Positions 22,987-35,781 of a stretch of DNA of 64,000 nt are shown here, piece after piece (the first letter of the stretch is position 1; every line of letters starts with the position of its first letter). The notes under the pieces were generated by a model that was given only the letters and a program-made list of their open reading frames with translations, was not told the DNA's origin and ran no database searches. Origin of the DNA: Phaseolus vulgaris (Eukaryota > Streptophyta > Magnoliopsida > Fabales > Fabaceae); NCBI RefSeq assembly GCF_000499845.2, contig NC_023759.2:36750273-36814272 (forward strand), given 5' to 3'. The translations under genes and the position numbers were made by a program.

Positions 22987-25900
22987 TATAAGAAAATTGT
23001 ATATAGGAAGATGGTAAGAAAAATGAAGATGATTTTATTCTCTTGTGTGTAGGAAATACATACAACTGTACGAAGATTTTCTCTCTCCAAGTTACAAGTT
23101 AATTATGTAATGATTCACTAATCATGAAATTCTCATTATCAAATTAATTGTGTATAATTGCGTATAATTTGATAATTATTATTTCCTTAATACTCCCCTC
23201 AAGTTGGTAGGTGAAGATCATGAACCCCAACTTGTGTCGCAGCATCATGTACTGTGTCATGTCAGTACATACGAAGGACTGATTATCTCGGCGTGTAATT
23301 TTTCTCGCACAATGTGACAGTTTATCTCAATGTGTTTTGTGCGTTCAAAAAATACTGAGTTTGCTGCAATATGCAAGACCGCTTGATTGTCACAAAAAAG
23401 TCGAGTTGGCAAGTTGCATAGCACATTTAAGTCCTGCAACAGATATCACAACCAAACTCTCTTCAAACAAGTATTGGCCATAGTGCGCTATTCTGCTTCC
23501 GCAAATGATCTTGATGCGTTTGCCTTTTTTTTTTTCCATGAGATAATAGAATAATCAAGATACTGATCTTTGAGTTTTCTGACAACCTCCCCAGTCTGAG
23601 TCGCAATAAGCTGTCAATGTCAGATTGTTCTCGGATGGAAATAGAAATCCTTGTCTCGGTGATCCTTTGATGTACTTTAAGACTCGAATTGCGACATCCC
23701 AATGAGGTTTCTGTGGAGTCGGTATATATTGACTTAGGATCCGAACCAAAAACATTATGTCAAGCTGAGTAACGTGAGGTATATCAGTTTTCCCACAGGT
23801 CTCCTGTATGTGACTGGATCTTTAATAACTCTTCATCGTCTGGTGTGAGTTTTAGGTATTGCTCCATTAGAAATTTGTCTAGACGAGAACCTATGAGTCC
23901 CTTATCCTACAAAATATCAAGTGCATATTTTCTTTGTGACATGTAAATACTAGCTTTGGAATGGGAAAATTCAATTCCTAGAAAATATTTTAAGTCTCCA
24001 AGATCTTTAATGCGAAATCATTGTAATAGACAATCTTTAAGACGTTGCATTTCTGTCAAATCATTTTTTGTCAAAAAAATATCGTCCACATAAATCAAAA
24101 GGGAAGTAAATGATGAGTTATTATGTCTTGTGAATAGAGAGTAGTCTGTCTTGGCTGTTGGAATCATGCAGATTTAATCACATGAGAAATTGTTGAAAAC
24201 TATGTCCGGGATGCCTGAAACCATAAAGGGATTTGTTGAGTAGACATACAATGTTCTCCCCTGTCGATGATGCCTAGGTGGCAATTCCATGTAAATAATT
24301 TTGTGTTATTTGCCATGTAATAAGGCATTTTGCACATCCATCTAGTGAATAAACCAATTTCTGGTTGTTGTAATGGTGAGGAGACACCTCAAAGTTGTTA
24401 ATTTCGTTATTGGTGAAAAAGTTTCGCAATAGTCGACACCTTCAATCTGAGTGTACCCCTTTGCGACAAGGCGCGTCTTATATCTGTCGACAATGCCATA
24501 TGAGTTATACTTTATTTTATAGACCCATTTACATCCGATGGGTTTTCGTCCGGCGGGTAAAGTGTCAAGGTCCACGTTTGATTTAGCTGCAAGGCAGAAA
24601 GTTCTTCGTCCATTGCATAAGTGTGAGGTTCTTTGGTGGTTGTGATGTTAGTATGATATGCACTATGTGTAGAAGAAAATTGTGAATTAGAAAGAAAATT
24701 ATGCATAGGATACCTGGTTCCATTCAGCCAGTCTTGGGTAGTGGTCAAATGATTGGCTTGGAATCCCTTTACGTAGTCTTTAAGTCAAGAAGGTGGGGCT
24801 GATGTGCGACTGGATCGTCGAACAGGAAGGTCAACTGGAGAAGGTTCGGCAATGGGTGTTAGACTTCTTGGTGTGGGAGAAGAAGGTTGGTCTGCTAGAG
24901 AATCATGTGCGTTGTGATGAGTAGAAGAAGATGGTGGATCGAGTGAATGTTGGACAAGAGTGGGTAAGTCAATGTCAATAGCGGGCAAAATATCTAGTGA
25001 TGGAGGTGAAGATTGTGTCTGAGACTGTTGGCAGAATGGGAAAACACTTTCATGGAAGGTGACATCCCGACTTGTAAAAAAAGTGTCTGCATCTATATCA
25101 AAAAAATTTGTATCCTTTTTTATTGAGTGGGTAACCAATGAAGATGCATTGTCGAGCACGCAGATCAAATTTTTCTTAGGTGAAACAACAGTTGCGTAAC
25201 AAAGGCAACCAAAAGTTTTTAGGTGAGAAAGTGAAGGTGGGCGAATATATAGCATCTCAAAAGGTGATTTATTTTTTAGTAAAGGTGATGGCAAGCGATC
25301 AATGATATATGTGACATTTATAACGCATTCCCCCAAAATTCTAATGGTAAATGAGACTGAAATAAGAGGACTCGTGTTGTGTTTAAAATGTGTCTATGTT
25401 TGCGTTCTACTACTCCATTTTGTTGAGGAGTGTAGACGCAAGTGTGTTGACATTCAATACCTTTTTTGAGAAAAAAAATTACGCATTGAAATAAATTCCA
25501 ATCCGTTGTCAATGCGAATTGTTTTAATAGATGCCTGAAATTGATTTTGTACAAATCTAATGAATGATTCTAAGAGATGTTGGGTTTCAGACTTGTGATT
25601 CATAAGAAATAACCAAGTACATCTAGTATAGTTATTGGCTATAGTGAGAAAAAAATGTTTTCCAAAATGAGTTGGGGTTTTATGAGGACCCCAAATGTCA
25701 CAATGCAATAGATTAAATAGAGAATGAGATTTTATTGTGCTTAAAGGAAAGGGTAGCTTGTTTGTTTAGCTTTGGGACAAATACTACAATTATTATGAAT
25801 GGGAATGAGATTTTTACTGATAGGTAGTAATGAAGATGCAAGCTGTAGACGTGTTGGAGAAGGATGTCTGAGATGCTTGTGCCATAAATCAGGGTTGGTC

Positions 25901-26611
25901 GAAATTTGAGATGCGTGGGCTTGGTTTGGAAGAGGAGACATGTAGTATAAGCCTGTGAGTTGTTTACCCGAGCAAATCATCCTCCCCGTAGTCAAGTCCT
26001 ACAAAACACAACCATGTGGATAAAATGACACATTTAGTGAATTGGTTATCTTACTAACGAACATGAGATTTAAATTAAAAGAAGGAACGTAAAGAACTTT
26101 ACATCTTTGAGAACGATATTGTCATTGAATTTAATTGTGCCCGTAGATGAGGCGGGTGCAGTTGAGACTGTAGACAGATTAACTCCGCTATCCAAAATCC
26201 ATGGTTTCGTAAAAGCATAATTAATAGATGAGTTATGGGAAAATAGACCTGCAACATTTATAAACGTGTCACTTTTACCATTATGGTTAAGTGAGTAAAC
26301 AACCTTTGCCAATTGCTGAATTTGAAGCCTTGTACCAGGTTTCCATCGGACTCGTTACTGGTGCCTTCTTTGTCAGACATGATCTCTTATTTAGCGGATA
26401 AAAATGGAGTGTTTGTCAGAACATCGATACCATATAAGAAAATGATATATAGGAAGATGATAAGAAAAATGGAAATGATTTTATTCTCTTGTGTGTAGGA
26501 AATATATACAACCTAATTATGTAGTGATCCACTAATTATGGAATTTATCATTATCAAATTAATTACGTAGAATAACGTACATATAATTTGATAATCATTA
26601 TTTTCTTAATA
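22987..26611 (-). mobile_element. Copia retrotransposon of the AtRE1-like type, gag-less and decayed
   Basis: Short LTRs at 22987-23192 and 26433-26611 have ends TATTAAG...CTTATA on the minus strand. The polypurine tract (TTGAGGGGAG, minus) abuts the left LTR at 23193. Minus-strand coding pieces, from right to left: protease-like W-I-L-D-S-G (26312-26070), pre-integrase with zinc-binding H/C residues (25995-25741), integrase (25708-25454; YTPQQNGVVERKHRHI near 25420), RT (24575-24342, CKWVYKIKYNSYGIVDRYKTRLVAKGY split by no frameshift), and RNase H end (23439-23257). Only about 120 bases separate the protease from the primer site, so gag is gone. No convincing TSD remains, and the right junction seems deleted. 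The host sequence is the pararetrovirus-like fragment. Confidence 0.88.
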
Positions 26612-27900
26612 GTCTTTTTTGAAGAACTTTTTAGAATCAGTTCAAGAAAGTATTCTTTATTTTAGATGGTTTGAACAAAACTGGTTAGACAAATTAAATC
26701 TAAATGTCATAGAAATAGATAAAAAAAATATGGAGAACTTTAGAAGAAACAAAATTTCTAAATATTGAAAACAAGAAGGTAACAATACAACTTCCCCTCT
26801 TGAAATGCTTAGAGAAAAATGAGAAATATATATAAAAGACATTCAAAATATTTGAATATTCATAGTCAAGTCGATAACAATCAATTATACCAAGTAGCAA
26901 TAGCTAAAATACAATGAATCAACGGTATCAAACAAAAGTAAAAGGTTAGAAAAATCACTAATAAAACCGTTTTAATTCTTCAAACAAGAATTAAAAGATC
27001 TGAAAATAGGAAGATATGCTAATACAACATTGGAAGAAATTAATAAAAAATTAGATTGTATAAATGTCCTACTTTAAAAGGTTTTAGAATGTATATCGAT
27101 AACTTTAGGTATTTCTTCCTGCACCTCTATATTCTTTGAAATACTAGACTCATCCTTGATAATTTTTTATGATTCTAAAATAAGGGTTTCGGAATATTCT
27201 TTCTGGAATGATAAATCTGGAATTCATAAAATGGATTACAGAAAGTATGTTCCGGAATTATTAAAAAAATAATAATTCATAAGTCATTTTTAAAAGGATA
27301 AAATGATTTTTTCCAAAAATGATTGGGGTGGAGAGAGAAACACCCATAACTTTATGACAACGTATTAACTAGAGAAAACCATAGAAAATATTTTTGGAAA
27401 GAAAATATTATTGCAGGGTACCCTCTAGTTTTTTTTTGCTGAAAAGGTTAGAGAAAACTAACCTGATACGCGTTAAAAGATATCACTTGTGGAAGAATTG
27501 TTTCCATGAAAAAGAAAAATACGATAATTGCTTTCTACAAATAGTCTAAAGATAGAACACCGAATTAAAAAAAGTGAAGCCCAAGGAATAAGAGAGTTGG
27601 GAGATTTTTGTAATCAATAATAAGGGTACAATAAGAAAATTCCACCCTCCACGGTTAAAAGAAGAAATATTAAAAGAAATCAATTGGCTAGAAGAAATGC
27701 ACAACACCATACAAATACCAAAAAAATCACAAGGTTGCCACCACTAACAACAATACTAATAAATCTACGGACAGATCAAGAATATTTTGCTATAAATGTG
27801 GAAGGATTGACCACATGAAAAAGATTTGTAAAGTAAAAGAAAAAACTTAATAAACTAAATATGAGTGAAGAATTGAAAGAACAAATAGCTAATTTACTCC
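26612..27900 (+). pseudogene. Pararetrovirus-like fragment, middle copy, second part
   Basis: Continues the fragment interrupted at 22986: FLESVQESILYFRWFEQ near 26630, then text matching 3772-3840 and 63040-63290. Only this copy extends further. It reaches a zinc knuckle of the CX2CX4HX4C type at 27788-27829 (CYKCGRIDHMKKIC) followed by a lysine-rich tail, as in plant pararetroviral coat proteins. Many stops interrupt it. It lies about 210 bases from the 3' end of NLR-B, tail to tail. Confidence 0.6.
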
Positions 27901-28111
27901 TGTATAAAAAGCGTAATTAGAAACAATTTTTTTATTTTTATTTCTAGAATAAGAAATAAAAAACATAAGGGAACTATAGAATAAGAATTTTTTAAAGTAT
28001 AACTAGAAATAAAGAAAGCCAAATAAGTCACATAAAAAACGAGTTAAATATAAAAGAGTTGAGAGAAAACATTTAAATACACTACAAAATTTAAGGAAAT
28101 AAAAAACGAAT

Positions 28112-30754
28112 TTATATCTGCAATTTCAAGCGGATCTTCTTCTGCATTTGGAAAAGGAGTTTCCGTTCTCTTGTTTCACCAATGGAAAGGTGTTTGATGT
28201 GAGCAATGAAGGACCAGTACTCACCACATTGAGGTTCACATTTTCGACTCAATTCGGAACAACCGTCTATGCTCAAATCTTCAAGGGAACGGAGGCGATG
28301 CATGCCACTCGGGAGACAACACAGCTGAGGACAGTTAACAATATGAAGAATCTTAAGACGAGTCATTGCTGTAAGCCACTCAGGAAGCATCTCAAGACTA
28401 TGCCAATTTGAAATTAACAATGTCTGCAAAGTGTCGGAAGCTCCTTCAATCCATTGAGGCAATGTCTGTTGCCTTGGACATTGCTCAATATGCAGAAACT
28501 TCATCCTCAAACTGTGGATTGGTTTTTCACAGTCCAAGGACAGATTTAGCATCTCACACCTTATGACAAACAGAACCTCCAGTTTAGGGAGAATATGAAA
28601 AGGAAAGGACTCTAGCCTCCTACATGATTGAACAATCAAAATTTCAAGGGATGTGAGTTGTTGTGCCCCTCGGAACAGAAACATCAAATTGTCACAAAAT
28701 TCAAAACTCAAAGTATGAAGATTCATCAAACTTGCAAATTCCTCCTCTGGCAGAATAGACTGTTTTGTGGTGATAAACAATTTTCGAAGGCTGATTAACA
28801 TCCCTAATCCTTTAGGCAATGTTTCAAGCTCCACACATCCTCTCAAAGACAAAGCTTGCAAATTTTGGAGTTTGCATATAGAATGAGGAAGTCTTTTTAT
28901 GTTGCGGTTATTTTCAAGACTGAGAGCTCGCAGATGCTCCAGTTTAGCAATTGAATTGGGAAGTGTCTCAAGAGAAGAATCGCTTAAATCTAAAATACGC
29001 AAGAATTTGTATCTTGTTATCCATGCATCCAAAAGAGCTACATTATCAACACCAACTCCAACTATTGGAAATAATATAGTTCTCACACTACTGGACTTGG
29101 GGAACAAAGCATGGCTAAGTGAATCATTTTCAACAACTGATAAATGCCTTACTTGCTCAGGTATATTCCGGGTAACTGAGTTTACCACAAGAATCTCTTC
29201 TTTTGCAACATACTGGGCAAGATCATGTACCAAATCATGCACTTTGAAATAGTAAAGGTGACCAAAGTCCTCAAAATCCTCAAGAAATGATCTCGAATGT
29301 AACTCGTCTATATACTGTCTTGCAGTATTCTCTATCTTTTGACTTCCAACCTCAGATCTAAGTAAGCCAAGTGCCGCCCAAAGGTTAACAACTTCAGCAC
29401 CAGTACAGCCATAATCTTTTGGATAAAGAGAAAAGAAAGCAAAACAGTGTCTCAAATAGGAAGGCATTTGGTCATAGCTCAACTTAAGAGCAGGTAAAAT
29501 GTCATCTTTTTCTTGTTTTAAGTTCCATATGCCATGGTCTCTCACAAACTCCCACCTTTCTGAATTAAAATTTAAGAACAGAGAACTTCCTAAAGTTCGC
29601 ACTGCTAGTGGAACCCCTCTACATTTATTCACAATTTCTTTTCCAATCTCTACTAGATTTGAATATTTTTTTTCTTCGCCTTCCTTAAATGCCCATTTGT
29701 TAAACAGAGAATAACAATTCTCCATGGAAAGACCTTCCAAAACATACGAGGGAACAGTGCCCATCATTGTAGCAATTGAATTACTTCGTGTTGTCACCAA
29801 GATTTTGCTTCCAATTGCACCCACTTTAATTAAATCTTTCAACTCTGTCCATTTTGCTCGATTATCATTCCATATATCATCCAAGACTAGCAAATACTTC
29901 TGACCAGAAAGCCTGTGTCTAAGACGACTTTGTAGCTGCTCAATATCAAAGTTTTTATTGTTTTCTTGGTGAGCAAGAGCAATAGTTGGAGCCGAAGCTG
30001 AAGCAGAGTTGATTATTTTAATAATTATCTGTCTTATGTCAAAGTCATCAGAGATACACACCCACATCTTCAACTGGAAAAGATCATCCATTCTCTTATC
30101 ATTGAAAACCAACTTCGCAAGTGTGGTCTTCCCCAACCCTCCAATACCCACTATGGGAATAACACAAACACTTTGATCTCCATAACCATCACCATGAGGG
30201 TGAGGTTGCATCAAAAGATTAATAATTTCTTCTCTATCACTCTCCCTTCCAATCACCCCTGAAGCATCAACATGGGAATAACTCATATCTCTCCTTTGCA
30301 CAAGTCTGTGATCAACCTCAATCCTCTCAAGACCAAACTTGTTTCCATCAGCTGCTATCTTATCAAATCTACGCCTAACATGTTTGATTTGATGAGCCAT
30401 CCTAAAACGAAAAACAAGAGAATTAGATGAAGAAAAGAAGTGGTCTACCTTCATCCTTGTGCTGCATGAAGCTTTGAGAACTTGTTTTCTCAGGTTTTGG
30501 CACTCAAGTCCATCCAACACATCTTCAACATCGAAGCAGACGTTTCGAATCTGCCTGAGCCATTCCTGCAACCCATGGTTTTGTTCCTTCTTCTCCTCAG
30601 CATCTAAGAGCACACCTTTAACTATTAACAAGGTGTCTTTGATCCCTCGAAGATCCTCATACACACCATAGGTTCGAGAAGCTTCTTCCTAAGCATAAGA
30701 AGCTAGGTTGCTTAGCAATGATACAGTAATATCAAAGACAAAATACTCTGCCAT
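28112..30754 (-). pseudogene. NLR-B: nearly complete CNL with a stop at codon 22
   Basis: The start ATG is at 30754-30752 (MAEYFVFD, as in NLR-C). An in-frame TAG lies at 30691-30689 (codon 22), just before EEASR. After it 850 codons run open to the stop at 28112-28114. The first ATG after the stop is at 30454, which would lose most of the coiled coil. Domains in open-frame numbering: EDVID-like VEDVLDGLE (46-54), P-loop GIGGLGKTT (173-181), kinase-2 LLVLDDIW, RNBS-B SKILVTTRS, GLPL-type GVPLAV, RNBS-D CFAFFSLYPKDY, VHD at the MHD position, about a dozen irregular LRRs, and the family tail GEYWSFIAHIK. The NB region is almost identical to NLR-C. If the stop is a sequencing error or is bypassed, this is an 880-residue receptor. 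Confidence 0.9.
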
Positions 30755-33700
30755 GTTCTTCGGGAAGAGCCAAAGCGGTGTTGTGCTCAGTTTGTGGCGT
30801 GGTCGATGTCAATGCTCCTCCTCCTCCTTATGTTGTATTCATGTACACTTGTTTTAAGAACAATAAAGTTTCTTAACAATCATCACTAAATGAAATACAC
30901 TTAACAAACATTAATAATAATATAATAATATTTTAAATTAAAAAAATAAATAAAAATGAATAAAATATTAATTTATTGAAGTGAGAAATGTTTTCACTGT
31001 TTACCGTGTTATTATATCAGCACCTTTTAAGAAATGTCAAACACATCATAACTATTTTGGAGTATGAAATATTTTCATTAGGGTAAATTTCCAATTTATT
31101 TTGTTTATAAGAAGGCAAATAGAGGATAATTTGTTTTTAAAAGATTTTTTTTTTGGTACAGATAATTTTTTCATACTATTATAATATTTAAAGACTATTT
31201 TTTTTTTATAATCAATTTAACACTAAATCATAAAATTTATGAATTAGTTACATTGTTTAATAGTCATACTGATATTATAATGTTTAGGTGTAATTTTTCA
31301 TTTAATTTATGGAGAATTAATATTAATTGTCATTCTCTTTATTCACTCATATACTAAATAGGAATTTTCTTCTTTCATAACTAAATTGGATCCAAACTAT
31401 CATTTATTTTTTGATAGAGATGAGTAGTAATGCACTAACATACTTTCTATTGACAATCAGTTAAAAGTTATTAAATACTAGAAAATAGAAAATAAAACAT
31501 TAAATCAAATTCATATCTTATCTTATATTATAAAAAGAAAATAATTTTGTATAAAATTTCTTCCCAAAAATATTTTTTGATAAATATATATTAAATTAAT
31601 TAAATAATAAAATAGTAAATATAAAAAATTAATAATATAAAAAAACAAAAGTGTCACAGTTAAAAAAAAGAGAATTCCATTAATTAGACAGGTGTGATAT
31701 GTTAATAAAAAAGCAAACATATCACCATTTTAAATAAATTTTAATTTTTTTTAGAAATCAAAATAAGATAAAAAGAAAATTTCATTAATTTGGCACACAA
31801 ATCATGTAGTTAATCACTTAGTATATTGAAAAAAGCAAACATAATTATCTTGAAAAATAATTAATGCAGTTTTAATATATATATATATATATATATATAA
31901 ATTAATTTAGGAAATTGTTATAAATAGAGTCACAAAAATTGAAGGTTAACAAATGGATACGCGTATATGTTACAATATCAATATTTTTGTAAATTAAATA
32001 TTAATACAACCTTATTACAACTTACTCTTTTAAGTGGACATGAGTATTATAACCAAAGATATAATTATGTTTTCAATACCAATTATTATAAAAATATTTT
32101 AAGCTTTTGAATTTTATTTTTATTTTTTAAACAAATGATTTAATTAAATTTTAATCATCTCGTAAATTTGGATAATTTTCATTAAACAAGTGTTCTATAT
32201 AATATTTAAAATATTTTTTATTTTCATTAATGGTCATGTAAAAATAAAGTACTCAGAAAAAAATAAAAAAATATCTTAAAGACTTAATATAATGGTATTT
32301 CTAATAAGAACTCAATTGAATATAATCATATTTATGAGTTAATTAAAATTTAATTAAGTTTTTAAAAATTATTTAGAATATGATTTATTAACAGTATGAA
32401 ATAAAGTAATTAAAATTAAGTTAATAAAAGTTTGATTAAAAAACATGAACACGTTTAATTGAGCACGAAGAAGTTTCAGTTAAGCATGTCTTTTTGCTCC
32501 TTAGTATGTGAATAAACCTTTCTTAACTACGAAGCTAACAAAGTGAGCCACTCGCTTAGGCTAGGAAAGATAATAAAGGGCATTGGTATATTTTATTTGG
32601 GACCCACTAGAATTCTTATGAATAAAGACCTAGAAAAAACAAATTCAAAACTTTTATATTAAAATTTGAAAATAATTTCTCCAAACATTCAGTATAGAAA
32701 ATTATTCTCTAGTGATAATATGAGTAACTATTTTTTCTAATAGTTGAATGTAACAAGACCAAAACTTATGTAAATACTACGTAAACTAATTTTTAGTAAA
32801 AAAAAATAATTAGTTGTTAGAATGACTAAATTAAAGATTATTTTAGAACAAAAAATTGATTTCTAAATTAGTTTCTATTATTGTTAAATGATTTTTAAAT
32901 TAGTATTTAATTAACAACAAGGTTTTTACTACCAAATTTAGAAACTAAATAATTGGTAGTTAAAACTTTGGTTGCTAATTATATACCAATTTAGAAACCA
33001 TTTAACAATAACATAAACTAATTTAGAAATCATTTTTTTTAAAATGGTCTCCAATTTAATTATTATAGCAACTAATTATTTTTTTTATTTAAAATTGGTT
33101 TCTATTTCATGTTTTTTCTTGTAGTGTTATTTTTGAATTTGTTAAGGTTTTATTTTGATTATATTGTTCTTATGTTTAGGCTATATATTAATCATCATAT
33201 TTTTCTTCTCATATTTGATATTGAAAAATACTTTTAAATCTATTTTTTTAATGAAGATTACCTAATTGAAATAATGATATAAAGTTGATTAATTGATTAC
33301 ATTTTAATAGATTAATATTATAATAAATTAAGACTTATTAAGTTTTAAGTTCTTTATAAATTTAATTATTTTTAATATTTATATTAAAATTTTATTTTAT
33401 TGAGTGTCCAAATTTTATATATTTCAGTTGAATTCTTACAGTTTGATTTTGTCATTAAATGAGTGAATTAGATGTTAGCTTGAATCATCAACGCTTACAT
33501 GAAAAATCAAGAAATTAAACATTTAAGTATTTATAATTGAGTCCATATTAAAAGTTCTCATTCATTTGAGTGTCTAAAATTTGTATATTTCTCAAATGAA
33601 TCTCTATCTTCAACTATGGTATGATCATTTGATCTTATAGTCTTTAGCATAATATCATGAGCAATGAGAAAAATGAAACTTTGGAAACTTAATTATCTTT

Positions 33701-34034
33701 ATCAAACACATTGTTTCGTGTCTCCAGTCTCCACTTGGTCGGTTTGATTTTAGTTTTAATATTCAATGTAATTTTTTATAAAGATAATTATGATTTTAGA
33801 GATTTGTTTTTATTATTGTTCAAGTTTGTGGTGTTGTGCTTGTCAAATGATTATATTACTTTAGTTGATGACAAAATCAAACAACAAAAACTCAATTGAA
33901 ATCTATAAATATTTTGGATACTCAATATAATGAAAATATTTAAGAGGAACTCAATTAAAAATACTTAAATTTATGAGAAAATTAAAATTTAACTATGCTA
34001 TTTTTAATTTTTTTATATAAAAACACCTAAGCAA
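30755..34034. other. AT-rich intergenic region upstream of NLR-B
   Basis: About 3.3 kb without a credible gene. The NLR-B promoter must lie in its first few hundred bases; no TATA box stands out. It holds a TA run (31873-31899) and the MITE-like stretch at 32740-33126. The rest is ordinary A/T-rich legume spacer. Confidence 0.5.
32740..33126. mobile_element. CACTA-type MITE remnant
   Basis: Ends on the right with TTTTTTCTTGTAGTG, the complement of CACTACAAGAAAAAA. Inside are repeated ACTAATTTAGAAACCA-like units in both orientations. The left end is not recognisable. The stretch at 57870-58165 is a relative in the opposite orientation. Confidence 0.5.
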
Positions 34035-34043
34035 TAATATTTA

Positions 34044-35563
34044 GGCAGATTCTTCCTGCACCAGATCATTTTAAACTACACCCAATATACATAAAGGAAA
34101 AGACTAAAATACCCTTAATGAAATGAAAATTAGGGTTTTTTAAAATGTGCACCCAACCCACATCCAATTCACCCAACCCAACAACATTGCACCCTTTTTT
34201 CTATGATCACTGTGAGGAGGCAGCGCGCCGAGAAGACTGTGAGGCAGCGCGCCGAGAAGACTGTGAGGCAGCGCGCCGAGAAGGAGATGAAGCCACTGGA
34301 GAAGGATTGAAGCCGCTGGAGAAGGATTAAAGTCGTCGGAGAAGGAGACGAAGCTACCGGAGAAGGATTGAAGCCGCCGGAGAAGACGAAGCCACCGGAG
34401 AAGGATTGAAGTCGCCAAAGGTAGTTGGTAAAAAGGTTCTATGACATATAGGTAGAGTCTGCAGCCAATATGAATAAATATGCAACTTTTGCCCAATTTT
34501 CATTGGCGATGTAAAATTAATATTAGAACCATTATCTCAACTACAACTAGTTTTTGCAAGCAAAATAGTAATGAACAACATAGATCATATCCTGTACTTA
34601 TCTAATAAACTAAAAATGATTTGGAAGCTAAAATTGATTTGTAACTAGTATGTATCTCTACACTGCATCCAGTCCAGATTTGCTTTAGTAATATATCCCT
34701 CACTTGCTTAACAGAATGCAGTCTCGGGAGCTTGGATGTGTAGGAGCAAGAAGTTATGCTGTAAAACAATTTTTTTTGTCTTAGATTCAAGTTCAATCAA
34801 ACTTTCAAGTCTGTCTGGTGCCCTAGATGCAAAGTTTATGAAGGAGAAACTTCATCTTTGCACTTTGGAGGGTGCTATATACAGATGTAAATGAATCAGA
34901 GGAAACCACTAGTCATGTGTAATACTGATCTTTGTGTGATACTGATCTTTGAAAGAGACTTTGCATGCTTCAGCTTCACCATGCTATATACACTTTTGGT
35001 TCAACTTTTTTTGTTTTGTTTAAGATCTTAAAAAAATTATTTTCATATGATTTTGTAGGAAACAAGCTCCGGAAAATTATGAAAGCATGAAAAATAAACA
35101 CACACTTTTGCTCATAAGCAATTTATTCCACATTACATTAAACACTGAAGCCTTAAAATAGTTCATTTTATTTGAGATGAAATCTCATACTAGGTTTTTT
35201 TTTTATGAAAATGGATGTCTATTTAAGTATGCATATTACAAATTGAAGATTAAAGTTTCTTGTAAATTAATAAGTGTTATGCAATCTTTATTTTTATTTT
35301 ATTTATTTTTTTGGAATGAATCTTCTATATTTTAATAATGTTATTAAATATTTGATATATATAAAATAAAATAAAAATAATAATTAATAATAAAAATAAT
35401 AATCGATATATTTATAAAAATAAATAATAATAATTAATTAATTTAATTTATATTCATTATTATTATTATTATTTAATTAATATTATTATTTTATAAATTA
35501 ATTCTAAATATGATTGTTATTCTAATATTCTAATATTTAAATATTCATATTATTAATATTAAT
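34044..35563. repeat. Left terminal inverted repeat of the MULE
   Basis: Matches 39932-40830 in reverse complement, in order: CACCCAACCCAACAxCATTGCACCC, GCAAGCAAAATAGTAATG, and the AT-rich inner part (AATATTTGATATATATAAAATA). It is longer than the right repeat by two insertions or right-side losses, at about 34207-34530 and 34650-34950. Confidence 0.85.
34210..34425 (+). repeat. GC-rich minisatellite inside the left MULE repeat
   Basis: Three copies of a 24-bp unit (GTGAGGCAGCGCGCCGAGAAGACT) are followed by six to seven looser units of GGAGAAGGATTGAAGCCGCC. Base composition is far richer in GC than all surroundings. The short frames across it are translations of the repeat and not credible genes. 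Confidence 0.9.
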
Positions 35564-35781
35564 ATATTTTTTATTATTATAATATATATATAAAATATAT
35601 TTACAATATTATTATTTATTTATTATTATATTATATAATTATATTATATTATATTATTATAATTAATTATTTTAATAATAATAATAATAATTGTTGTTAT
35701 TATATATATATAACCAAAAGTTCGTAAGTCAAATATGAGTTTTGGATAAACTTATCCAGAAGTATATTTTGTATTCTAGAT

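Noticed and set aside
28148..30671. Plus-strand frames of 70-117 codons over NLR-B
   Set aside because: They are antisense shadows of the NLR-B coding sequence.
34145..34496. Short frames across the GC-rich MULE repeat
   Set aside because: They only translate the minisatellite; unequal repeat phases argue against a protein.
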